NCBI GenBank assembly: GCA_963971535.1 | Contig: OZ020589.1 | Span: 54,627,743 to 54,691,742 of the forward strand | DNA from: Notolepis coatsorum | Lineage: Eukaryota > Chordata > Actinopteri > Aulopiformes > Paralepididae | Direction: 5' to 3' | Length of the DNA: 64,000 nt | Shown: piece after piece, positions 46,914-57,884 of the stretch | Numbering within the stretch: position 1 is the stretch's first letter | Layout of the letters: every line of letters begins with the position of its first letter | Made by a program: the position numbers and the translations under genes | The notes under the pieces: generated by a model | Databases searched by the model: none | The model's input: the letters and a program-made list of their open reading frames with translations, nothing else | What the model was told of the DNA's origin: nothing

Positions 46914-48187
46914 TGTAACTGAGGGGTTACAAAACCCTGACTGTATTAAATATTGTGATATATTAAACCACTGCTAGTTATGTACTTTAATTACTGGCCA
47001 AACAGTACATCAAATATTGATGGTGAACACTCACAAGAACACAGCATTGACACAGAAATTCTATTGGAGGGTTATTTATTATTATTAGGCAACGTTAGGT
47101 TACAGATTGAGAATTAGGGTCGCGCTTGTATGGCGAAGAATATACGTAAAGTCAGTCAAGAGCATAAGTCAGAATAGTAGGAATACTATGATGGGTCTAA
47201 GCTGACGCCACCTGTGGTATAGTAGCAATTATATAGGGCAACACCGGTACCAACTGGAGACAATGGGTAGAGGAAAGTTCGGGTACTCCGTCTGAGTCAA
47301 CGAGGAATAAAGAGGCTCCAGGTACAGGAGTCGGTGCTTGTACTCCCTTGATCAGCAGACAAAAGCAATAGTTGTAATCCAAGATGCTCGACAGCATTGA
47401 CGACAGCTAGCCAGCCCCTTCCAAGAGGCAGGCCCGAGTGGTAATCCTCACGAGGTTAAATCCCAAACGACAGTGGAAATCAACGGTGATCTTCTCCGGT
47501 GGTCACGGTCCCAAAGCAATATAATCCAACCAGGAATGGTTCTGCAATCGCCGGTGCCGATTCTCCTGTGTACATGTCCAACGGTTCTCGCCTAGGACTC
47601 CTCGGGTGTGGGCACGTATTTAGGCCACACAGCCTGGATAAGTGCACTAGCTAAAGACACAACGAACCGATTGGTAATGCTACACACGGAAGAACTGTGG
47701 CCGCACGATATACAATAAATGATCGACTATTACTTCACATTAGATTAAGTCGAACTCAACGTTACTGCATTAAACTCTGACACTTTAACATTCTATTCGC
47801 ACGCGGTTCTCAATGCTCTATTTAGATGCAAGGTTGCTCACTTCACTGCACGTTGACTCGTGGTGAAGGGTAAGTAAGGTTTAGGTAAGGTACTGCTGTT
47901 TACACCTGCGCCGTATTTAGACTTAAGTGAATATCTAGTCCCAACCTCAGTTCTTGTCTCGTATTACTACGCGGACTCTGGGCATGTTCTGACATGCCCG
48001 GAGTTGTCTTTGAACTTGCCGTTGGGGGCTTGGTCGTTGGCGCCTGGGGCCGCTGTCCAATAGGAGAGCGAATATTACTCTGGTCTGTACGCAGGTAAAG
48101 GGATATTCCGTGTATATATATAAATAATATACAAGGTATATCAAACGATACATTTATATATTCAGATTAATCTGGCCCTTCACAACA
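46914..48187 (-). repeat. 5' LTR of BEL/Pao 2
   Basis: 1274 bp; compared with 38374-39648, most differences are single bases plus a small replaced block (GGGCATG near 47980). Confidence 0.85.
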
Positions 48188-48606
48188 CTTGTCGTTGACT
48201 GATTTTAAACATATTTGAGAATTGTTGGCCTATTTCACCCAAACTAGATCAGAACTGTAGAAGCTATGGCTGGTACAGACAGATACACAGACAGAACCAC
48301 AGACAGCAGTGAAAACAATGCTTCCTCTCACTGTGTGCACTGGTATAATTCATTCATAATTCACACAACCTCATCTTGTTCTATGGTTGTTAATAAATCT
48401 TTTCTTTTCCAAGACAATTTTCATCTTCGTTCTATTTTCTATTTACATTCTATATCTTTTCTTTCTGCTGCAGGACAGGAAACTCTGTAAATCAGTTGCT
48501 CTACTGAGTGTTATGGTTAGTTTAATGACTACTGACTACTTTTTACCTGTATAAATAATGAAATATTTCCTGCATGCTGTGTTCCTTCCCATCCTTCTTC
48601 ATTCAG

Positions 48607-48780
48607 GCTGGAGGGCTGTGAACTCTTTGCGGGATCCTGTGAAGCTCTGGCCTCAGTTCTCAGCTCTACCTCCTCCAGTCTGAGAGAGCTGCACCTGAGT
48701 TACAATGACCTGCAGGATTCAGGAGTGGAGCTGCTCTCTGTTGGACTGAAGAGTCCACACTGTAGACTGGAGAAACTCTG
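48607..48780 (+). CDS. LRR exon 4 of the NLR-type gene
   Basis: 174 bp, acceptor CTTCATTCAG and donor CTCTG|GTCAGT, phase 2. Reads [18 protein letters not shown], then [19 protein letters not shown]; the usual SERSCE is FAGSCE here. Intact and open. Confidence 0.8.
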
Positions 48781-49109
48781 GTCAGTATTATATTGAGACA
48801 CATTTTACTCAAAGAAATTTTACAAAATGTAGAATTGTAAAAATAAAAAACAAAATAAATGTATATTTGTATGTATGAAATTAAGTGATTTTAAAACCCA
48901 AAGCTAGGTGTATCAACAACATTACAAGGTTCACTCTGTCATTTCCATATTGTAAACGGTTGCCAGAAAGCTGATTATCAGAGCTGAGCAGCAGCGGCGC
49001 CAGATAATTGGCATTGCGGGAGCTCTGGGGGGGCTGGATTGTTTATAGCAGGTGCTAATGAATTATAATGAACACAGGCGACCCGACATTAAAAATTGCA
49101 CAGCGACCC

Positions 49110-49524
49110 GAGTGAATCCACAGTCACTTGCTCCTCAATAGGAAACCAACCTAGATTTACCATGAAGGACTGGTTCTAACCGAACCGTTCGTTATACAAG
49201 TATCACAGAGACATGTCAAAGGTGCTCACAGTTGCACGAGGGTTTCGGACAGAGATACGGGATGGTTTGAAAGCTCGGCGTTGCTAATAAACATTTTAAA
49301 TATATTTTATAAACTGCTCAAAACGGCATTATTTCCGGCGTTGGGATTAGCAACGGCGAGCTTTCAAACCATCCCGTATCTCTGTCCAAAACCCTCGTGC
49401 AGCTGTGAGCACCTTTGACCTTTCTCTGTGATACTTGTATAACGAACGGTTTGGCCAGAACCAGTCCTTCATGGTGAATCTAGGTTGGTTTCCTATTGAG
49501 GAGCAAGTGACTGTGGATTCACTC
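49110..49524. repeat. Long foldback repeat
   Basis: Arms 49110-49288 and 49346-49524 (179 nt each) are nearly perfect inverted copies around a 57-bp AT-rich loop; only a few mismatches are visible (for example TCTAACCGAACC against TGGCCAGAACC). It could be a MITE or the product of an inverted duplication. Confidence 0.8.
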
Positions 49525-49626
49525 GGTGCATCACAGTCACGAAAGGGGCTACGGGTTGTCATGTCAACACGCGAGAGTCACCAGTTGCTTATTATCGTTT
49601 CGGTCCTCCAAGTAGTATAGTAGTAT

Positions 49627-49703
49627 TACCCATTCAATATGCACATGACAGAAAATATTATATGGCATATAATATTTTCTGTCATGTGCATATTGAATGG
49701 GTA
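49627..49703. repeat. Perfect 38-nt palindrome with one-base spacer
   Basis: Arms 49627-49664 and 49666-49703 are exact complements around a single G. Embedded in AT-rich sequence, 100 bp right of the long foldback. Confidence 0.9.
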
Positions 49704-50031
49704 TATAATATAATATTTTATATATCATTGTAACAGTGTAGTGTAGGACTTACAAGAATGACAAGACTGTAACTGTAACTTCTCAAGTTTATTTCACACT
49801 CTGCATACACACTGACAACACACACACACACTCAGTTCAATGGGCATGAAAAAACATGTGTTTACATTGCCAAAGCAAAAGTGGAACAATACAATCAAAA
49901 TAAAAATATATGTACAATTAAAAAGGAATAGGAATGATGTGTAAACAGAGCTGTCACATTGCAAAATGGAATACAATCAAAAAACAATTCCACAAAAAGG
50001 TCTGTCAACAGTCACTGATAGTTCTCCTTTA

Positions 50032-50066
<35 letters not shown>

Positions 50067-50075
50067 GTCTCTACC
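49704..50075 (-). other. Non-coding 3' side of the hAT transposase
   Basis: No gene. Contains CA-repeat sequence (49820) and a ~30-base T run (50034-50063) just below the transposase stop. Confidence 0.5.
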
Positions 50076-51278
50076 TTAGTGAGAACGCTGGCACTGGGAA
50101 GAGGTAGCTAGTTTTTCAATGTCTGGGTTGTAGGAGCTGGTTGCAAGCCTCAGGCAGTCCACAAGATGGTCATCTGTCAATGTGGTTCTGTACTTGGACT
50201 TGATGATCTTCATGTGAGAGAAAGCAGACTCACACAGGTAGGTTGATCCAAAACATGCTGTTAAGTTCATGGCACATCTCCTGAGGTTGGGGTACTTCTC
50301 AGGCAGCAGTAGCTCCCAGAACTCTGCCTTCATCCCTTGTGTTGCCCTGGCTTTAATCTCAATGTCAGTTTGAAGTGTGAGGATCTCGTTCTCCACAGCA
50401 TGGCTGTCCAGATTAAACAGTGTGGCCACTTTGGATGTGATGTCATCCACATCTACAGTTCCAAATGGAAAACACATGTAGCTTGCAACAGGTTCAAGTA
50501 TTGAAAAGTCTGTGAAGCGCTTATCAAACTCTGACAAGATGCTTTGAACTTGCTCCTCATAATGTGTGCAATCAAACTGTGCGGTGTCCTCACCCTGACG
50601 TTGGAGTTCTGCTTGCATGTGAGGAAAGTCGCGTAGGTCACTGCGTTGCAGCCTTCTCGCCCACATGGTGAGCTTGCTTTTAAAAGCATTCACTGAGCTG
50701 ATCATGTTTATTACACATTTATCCTTTCCCTGCAGCTCTAAATTCAGGTTATTCAGCATGCCAGTGACATCGGTTATGAATGCCAAATTCAAAAGCCAGT
50801 TGTTGTCCTCTAGATGTGTATATTCGGCATGTTTAGCAAGCTTGAGAAACTCTTTAATTTCAGGCAGCAACTCGCTGAATCTCTCCAGAAATGTACCTCT
50901 GCTCAGCCACCTTACATCTGTGTGCAGCAGCAGGTCTGTGTGCTCCGCCCCCGTCTCCTCCATATGTGCACGAAATAGCCTCCTCTGTAGGCTCCTTGCC
51001 CTGACAGAGCACACAATCTTCATAGCGATATCCATAACTTCCTTCATATTTAAAATCTTTGCACACAGCACTTGTTGGTGAATTATGCAGTGGTAATTGA
51101 GGAAGTCCGGGAAAGCGTCGCTTTTTTTGCACAGTCCGATGAACCCATTATTACAGCCAACCATGGCTGGTGCCCCATCGGCACAATTTGCATCCCTCTG
51201 GGTGAAGCTCGCTGTCCGGAATGTATGGAATGTAGACGGTATCGATTGGCTCAGGCTGCCTGACTGCCTGTTATACAC
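50076..51278 (-). pseudogene. hAT transposase, C-terminal two thirds
   Basis: 400 codons; the first ~30 residues come from the flanking satellite. It then reads CADGAPAMVGCNNGF, a motif of the hAT catalytic region in the ZBED5/GTF2IRD2/SCAND3-like group, LNYHCIIHQQVLCAK, TDVRWLSRGTFLERF, and near the end the dimerisation region GSTYLCESAFSHMKIIKSKYRTTLTDDHLVDCLRLA. The BED zinc finger and the first catalytic aspartate are missing, so it cannot cut DNA. The remaining ~370 codons have no stop, which could mean recent loss of the 5' part. Confidence 0.8.
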
Positions 51279-51530
51279 AGGACTGATTGGCTCAGGCTGC
51301 CTGACTGCCTGTTATACACAGGACTGATTGGCTCAGGCTGCCTGACTGCCTGTTATACACAGGACTGATTGGCTCAGGCTGCCTGACTGCCTGTTATACA
51401 CAGGACTGATTGGCTCAGGCTGCCTGACTGCCTGTTATACACAGGACTGATTGGCTCAGGCTGCCTGACTGCCTGTTATACACAGGACTGATTGGCTCAG
51501 GCTGCCTGACTGCCTGTTATACACAGGACT
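51241..51530 (+). repeat. 41-bp satellite
   Basis: About seven nearly identical copies of a 41-bp unit containing GATTGGCTCAGGCTGCCTGA. It abuts the truncated transposase. Confidence 0.95.
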
Positions 51531-52108
51531 GCTCCAACGTGTGTTGTCCTCCCCTCCAAATCAAATCAAATTAAATTATTTTAAAAAATAATCTCGCGGC
51601 CTACTTGAAACCAGCGCGCGACCTACCGGTCGATCGCGATCGACTGGTTGGGCACGACCTGCCTACAGTATATGTGCGACATTTCACCCAAACTGGATCA
51701 GAACTGTAGAAGCTATGGCTGGTACAGACAGACACACAGACAGAATCACAGACAGGAGTGAAAACAATGCTTCCTCTCACTGTGTGCACTGGTGTAATTC
51801 ATTCATAATTCACACAACCTCATCTTGTTCTATGGTTAATAAATCCTTCTTAATATGCATGTACTTTATCATCCGTTCTTTTCCAAGATTAATTTTTTTT
51901 ATTTTTAATTTTTTTCATCTTCGTTCTATTTTCTATTTACATTCTATATCTTTTCTTTCTGCTGCAGGACAGGAACCTCTGTAAATCAGTTGCTCTACTG
52001 AGTGTTAGGGTTAGTTTAATGACTACTGACTACTTTTTACCTGTATAAATAATGAAATATTTCCTGCATGGGTTCATTCTGGTTTCCTTCCCATCCATCT
52101 TCATTCAG

Positions 52109-52256
52109 GCTGGAGGGCTGTGAACTCTCAGAGAGATCCTGTGAAGCTCTGGCCTCAGTTCTCAGCTCTACCTCCTCCAGTCTGAGAGAGCTGGTCCTCT
52201 GAGTGACAACAACCTGCAGGATTCAGGAGTGAAGCTGCTCTCTGCTGGACTGAAGA
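52109..52256 (+). pseudogene. LRR exon 5, broken
   Basis: Acceptor and first ~85 bp are normal, but where sister exons read GAGCTGCACCTGAGT this has GAGCTGGTCCTCTGAGT: two extra bases, a frameshift and a stop. The last ~30 bp and the splice donor are deleted (GACTGAAGAG runs straight into AGAGTATTATATTG). Cannot be spliced or translated as an LRR. Confidence 0.8.
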
Positions 52257-52914
52257 GAGAGTATTATATTGAGACACATTTTACTCAAAGAAATTTAACA
52301 AAATGTAGAATTGTAAAATTAGAAAATAAAATAAATGTATATTTATATATGAGATTAAGTGATTTTAAAACCCAAAGCTAGGTGTATCAACTACATTACA
52401 AGGTCACTCTGTCATTTCCATATTATAAACTCTTGCCAGAGAGCTGATTACCAGAGCTGAGGCTTTGTGTAGCATCACCCTTGTGCGTTTATGTTTACCC
52501 TTAATATTGATTTCAATTGACAATGATGGAAATTAATTAAAATATAATACTTGTCGTTGATTGATTTTAAACATATTTGAGAATTGTTGGCCTATACAAT
52601 ATGTGTGACATTTCACCCAAACTGGATCAGAACTGAAGGAGCTACTGTATGGCTGGTATAACAGATACACAGACAGAATCACAGACAGGAGTGAAAACAA
52701 TGCTTCCTCTCACTGTGTGCACTGGTGTAATACATTTTTTATTTACACAATTTCATCTTGTTCTATGGTTGTTGATAAATCCTTAATATTCATGTACTTA
52801 ATATTCATGCCACATTTTACAAAATAAAAAAGTAACAAAATGGCTCAATTGTAAATGATCAATTGTAATATATTTATTATATTTATAGTATTAATAATGC
52901 TGAACTCTCTGCAG

Positions 52915-53005
52915 GCTGGTCCAATGTTGTGTTACTAGGGAAGGCTGTGCTGCTCTAGCCACAGCTCTCGGTTCCAACCCCTCCCACATGAGAGAGCTGG
53001 ACCTT
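52915..53005 (+). pseudogene. LRR exon 6, truncated by a transposon
   Basis: After TCTCTGCAG it reads CCVTREGCAALATALGSNPSH and MRELDLR, a different LRR subtype (the EGCAALA...NPSHLRELDL type usual in distal LRRs of fish NLRs). From about 53006 it becomes the left end of element B. About half the exon is gone. Confidence 0.7.
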
Positions 53006-55236
53006 CGTTATATTTCATTATGGCTTTACGCTCTGCTCTATTGGAACACAAGAGCTGAGCAGAGCGAAAAGCTTGACAGATGTACCCGCTGAGGTCCCCT
53101 ACAACCATCAGAATACCGGGGAGGATCCGGGCCCCCCTTAGCGAGGGACGGGAGGGAGATCGTACCCGACTACGCGAAGAGGGTTTAGCGCCTCAAACGC
53201 ACAGGGTGAGCAGACCGTGGGACTTACCTTTGTTTAGAAAGGTCTGCGACTACTCGGACGCGCATCCCACACGCCACCAGGGAACAGACGCGAAGCAAAA
53301 AAAAAACGTCACAGCCCCCAACAACGCGGGGTCGGAGTTAAAAAAAACAACCCCGTGGCAAGGCCGTAGCAGTGGGCGCAGAGGAGGTCCCAGCCCCAGG
53401 CCACATCCCGGGGGCTAGGACCCCTGAAAAAAGGGGCCTGGTGAGGTCAACGAGGCTGCGGCATCGAGACCCCACCAGATGGTTTTTGGGACCCTCTCGA
53501 AAACGAGATACTGTATCTCAAGTGGTTTTCCCAATAAAATAATTTCAATATACCACCCCCCACATCGCCAGCGTATCGGACAGGGCCTAAATCAGGTGAA
53601 GGCCCTTCTCCCCTTGGCACGCCACTCCAAAGCGCTCCCAAGGAGGCTTCCCCCCCACAATAACGTGGGGCCAGCCGGCGCGTTGGGGAGACAACCCTCC
53701 AAGGAGGTTGATCCCTCAATCCAGGCCGACAGGTCCCAAGAGCAGAACTCGACCGGCGCCCGGAGCACTGCGGACTAGACAGGCGCCTAAGGGGCTTACT
53801 GTAAGAACAGTATCCCGGCGGAAAGGGTGTTCGGTATGCTGTGCACCATGTCACAATCTCCACGAACCCCGACCCTGCCAATTTATTCATCCTGCGGGGT
53901 CGAGGTTCAGAGAAAGAGTTTGACACAATTGGCAGACGTCATGAAAGATGCGGGGGCCCGAGAGTCGACTCTGCTACCAACACACCGGGGAGACAACCAC
54001 CCCCCTATGTTTATTAACAGGAGGTGGTTGCTCCCTTAACCCACTAAGAAACCCCAGAAACATAACTGCGCATATACACAGGCTATACAATGCAGTTCAA
54101 GCGTTTCAGGTTTAAAAAGGGTTAACCCAGCCCAACAGGTCATTGAGGGCAAGGCCCGACCTGGGCCTGGCGGACCGGGACCTACACAGGGATGCATAGT
54201 GGAGTTGACAGAAGCAGCCTCCCCGACAGCCCCCTCCCATCTCCGGTTTAGCAGGGAGGGAGGGGTGAAAACAAATGGAGAAGGACCAACCCCCTAACAT
54301 TGTGCAAAAGGTACAACACAGTATGGACCAATGCACACCACTGTTAAGGGCAACTCGTAGTGGCATCTATATGACACACACATTCATGACATCAACCCCT
54401 GTGACGTGAGTCTAACCTAGTGTACTGGCGCTCGGTAGAGACAAGTCTCCTTCCCAGCCAACCGCATAAAAAAACTCTGTTTTTATGATGTTTGGGCAAC
54501 CAAGGCGCGCCGGCCCACAAAGCGGATTCAAACATTGAAAAACACCCTGGGCAAGTGCTAATCGGTCTCGTAAGACCACACGCTGATTTCATAAAACAGC
54601 GTGTATGCTCACAAAGAACCAGAGAACAGTGATGGCGAATTTCTAACAAGAAAGCACCACACAATGTTTCCCCCTTGCTGTCTGGGACGAGCAGCAGGAA
54701 GCCGGTCTAAAAAGACACAGACACAGGTCTCACATGACGAGACTGGGAATAAAAAAAAACGTCAATTCTGCTCTTTATGTAAGAGGGGAAGACAGCGGTT
54801 TTCCCAGAGAGACCTCTACGTGAGTAAAAACAATTGAAAAATATTCATGTAATAATTGGACCAAGTGACCACCGGCCCAATATACACTTTTGATAGAGAG
54901 CAGAGCAGAAGACAAACAGTCTCGATTGCAATGCATCAACCAACTTTGACAATGACAGCGGTCTGCAGCACAGGCCCTGAAACTCACGGATATGTCTCAT
55001 GGCCAATAAGAAAACGCGCCTAGTGATGTCTTCTATGGCCAGGGAAATCCTGTGAGCCACCCATCCTAATATGGTGTGGGAAACAGGGAAATCCCCCCGC
55101 CTCCCCCTCCCTGTGAAGCGCTTTCCCTCTCAGCCCGACAGGGAGACTGAAGGTACAACCTCCTGGCCAATCAGTTTCGCAAAGGATATAACTATATCCG
55201 AAGGGGGGGGGGGGGGGGGGGGTTATTTGTCCACCC
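53006..55236. mobile_element. Element 'B', left part (same family as element A)
   Basis: Shares order and orientation of several blocks with 14956-17700: CCCCGCTGA/CCCGCTGAGG start, CGCACAGGGTGAGCAGACCGT, ACCCCGTGGCAAGGCCGTAGCA, TTGGCAGACGTCATGAA, AAAAAGGGTTAACCCAG and GGGCCTGGCGG. It has neither 5S-like segment. It is broken at 55237-55244 by a hAT and continues at 63631. No transposase recognised. Confidence 0.6.
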
Positions 55237-56653
55237 CTCTGAACTAGGGTGACCATATTTTGATTTCCAAAAAAGAGGACATGCCCCCCCAGCCTCGAGA
55301 TACTTAATGATACTCAGGCATGCGTTGCTCATGGGACGACTGGTTGCACTATGTTTTAATGACGCCGCGCGCACGCTCCCACGCATGCACATAGATGTTC
55401 CCTCGCATAGCACAGACTAAAGACAGTGCCTAATTGCCTCTACGAATGGAATGTAACACATTTCATTCACAAGTTTTGTGTGAATGTATCTGAGAACGTA
55501 TTTGAACACACCTGACGACCGGCCATATTGTTATGCAAAGTAGTACTTAGCGAGTTGGCGCATCAGTCGGTTGCAGCGCATTCCTGTGTGCACGCGTGTG
55601 CACATCCGTGCATGTGCGTGCTTCTGCTCACAGACTGGTTGCACGGCGTGCAACCCCGTCCCATGAGCAACGCATGCCGATACTCAACGTTTACTCAAAG
55701 ATGCATTATTGTTTTAATATATGTAAAGTATGCCTCCTCTCTATGGATATACAATTATTATTTATATTATTTTACTGTATATAACACAACACTATCTCTC
55801 TATAACCAAAGACACACCAAACCAAAGTTAACAATCAGCATGCTTGATGATTATGCCTAGAATTATCTGACAAATCTCAATGGCACAATAATTACTTAAA
55901 AATCAACCTGTAACAAAATAATAGCTCTCTTTTCAAGTCTTACTGGACAAACATAAATAACAAAATATATGAAATAATAGAAAATATCTTTTTCAGACAA
56001 ATCGTTTTTTTGGCCATGTTTCAATGAGATATTATGCAATGGTTTCTGCTGTCTCATTTGGTGTATTTTTTTTTTAAAGCAAAAGTTTTTATTGGTGAAG
56101 CAAGTTTGTACAATTACAAAGTCAGAATTATTCATTCACCCTTTTTTTCCCCCTTTTTTTTGTATAATCTACCCCACCCATCCCACCCCCAAACCCACCC
56201 CACGGATCAACAGGTAGGGTTACGTACATAACATACAACCAGAGAAAAGGTTAGATTACAGACAGTAATAACAATTGCTACTTACAATGATACAATTAAA
56301 TTAAATTAAATACAAAATACAAAAATAATAACAAAAAAAAACAAAAAAACAAAAAAATAATAATATAATAAAAAAATAATAATAATAGTAAACAAAAGGA
56401 AAATAGTCTGAGTCAGATATGGTACATTAATCAATTATAGAGTATCTACATAGTTATCTGGTGGTATTACATAGTACTGTTGGGCCTGGTTAGATGGGAG
56501 GATCACTCAAAGAAGGAAGACACTCAGTCAGGAGGGAGAACAGATAGGCTGTTAAAGTAGGAAATGAACGGCTGCCACTTTTTAAAGAATTTTTCGTTAA
56601 CTCCTCTAAGTGCATACTTAATCTTCTCTAGTTTAGAAACGATACCATATCTT

Positions 56654-57691
56654 TTAGCCAGGCGGAGAAGGGGGAGGTGTAGACAGTTTCCAGGCTAGGA
56701 GTATTCTCCGTCTGGCCAAGAGTGTGGCAAAAGCCAACATGTCAGTATCGTTTGGCTTAATAGGGAGAGGTTCAGCTGGTACGCCGAAAATGGCCAACAG
56801 TGGACAGGGCTGTATTGTGGTATCTAGTACTATCGAGAGCACATTAAATATCGAGGACCATAATGGTCTAAGACCCGGGCAGGACCAAAACATGTGAGAG
56901 AGATCAGCTTGTGGGCTATTACAGCGGTCACAATTGGGATTGGAGTCTGGGTAGATTTCAGCTAGTCTTGCTTTGCTGTAGTGTACTCTGTGTACCACCT
57001 TTAGTTGTATTAGGCTGAGTCTGGCACAAGTGGAGGAGGAATTCACCCTATCCAGTGCTCCCCCCCACCACCCCTCTGTCAGTTCCACCCCCAGCTCCTC
57101 CTCCCACCTGGATCTCGTCTTAGCGCTTTTGTCTTTGATCAAGCACATAGTATTTTGATAAATTTCAGATATGAGCCCTTTTTGGTTTGGTGATAGACCC
57201 AAGAGTCTCTCCCAATTTGATCGTTGAGGGGGGCTAGGAAATGAGTCAAATTGTGAACGTACAAAATGACGTATCTGAAGATAACGAAATAAATCGGAGC
57301 GTGGAAGACCAAATTGGAGACACAAGGAGCTAAAACTAGAGAAAGTGTCACCGTCATATAGATCCTTGAAACTATTTATTCCAAGTCTGTTCCAGCGTGT
57401 AAAAGACGAGTCCAGAGTGGAGGGAACAAACAGGTGGTTATTACTAATAGGCCCCAAGACTGATGCTGCACAGAGTTTGAAGTGACGACGAAACTGTATC
57501 CAAATCTTTAGAGTGGACAGAACAACAGGGTTTGAGGAGTGCCGGGAAGGAGAGAGAGGGAAAGAAGAGTAGACCAGAGCTGCCAGGGAGGATGAACGGC
57601 ACGATTGCGCTTCTAAGCTACACCAGTCAGTTTCTGGGGTTTTCAACCAAAGAATAATTTTATGGATGTTGACAGACCAGTAGTAGTGCAT
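56654..57691 (-). pseudogene. L1-like ORF2, C-terminal part
   Basis: 345 codons downstream of the break. YSKARLAEIYPDSNPNCDRC, then SPQADLSHMFWSCPGLRPLW is the zinc-finger-like C-terminal motif of L1/Tx1 ORF2. The first residues (FMHYYWSVNI region) continue the RT thumb/connector sequence interrupted at 57692-57884. Confidence 0.8.
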
Positions 57692-57884
57692 GAAATTAGG
57701 GAGCGCAAGTCCACCTGACCTCCTAGGTCCTTGTAGGATGGCTTTGCCTATTCTAGGGATCTTTCCCCCCCCAGATAAAGGCAGATATTGCTTGGTCTAT
57801 TGTGAGAAAAAAGGATTTGGGTAGAAATAGAGGGAGACATTGAAAGACATACAGGAATTTGGGCAGGATATTCATTTTAACACA

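Larger units (their letters stand above)
38374..48187 (-). mobile_element. BEL/Pao retrotransposon 2, both LTRs, with a nested hAT
   Basis: 9814 bp. LTRs at 38374-39648 (3' LTR for this orientation) and 46914-48187 (5' LTR). The target duplication CTTGT is at 38369-38373 and 48188-48192; removing the element restores AATACTTGTCGTTGACTG, as in other units. Gag, protease, RT and RNase H are recognisable but frameshifted, and the integrase core is deleted. The LTRs differ at only about a dozen places in 1275 bp by eye (about 1%), so this is a younger insertion. Confidence 0.9.
48988..51659. mobile_element. Composite hAT-derived insertion replacing the end of LRR unit 4
   Basis: The unit-4 intron is broken after GAGCTGAG and resumes at TGCCTACAGTATATG. 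The left end CAGCAGCGGCGCCAGATAA and the right end (on the minus strand GTGCCCAACCAGTCGATCGC) are both hAT-like but do not match each other, so at least two elements or a rearrangement are involved. Inside are a 179-nt foldback, a 38-nt palindrome, a hAT transposase frame and a 41-bp satellite. I could not find a target duplication. Confidence 0.6.

Noticed and set aside
51241..51530. Possible CRISPR-like array of regular repeats
   Set aside because: Head-to-tail 41-bp units with no unique spacers in a eukaryotic context; an ordinary satellite. The same applies to the 33-bp and 39-bp arrays.
55528..55860. 110-codon plus-strand frame inside the hAT at 55245
   Set aside because: No domain and no similarity to transposase; chance frame.
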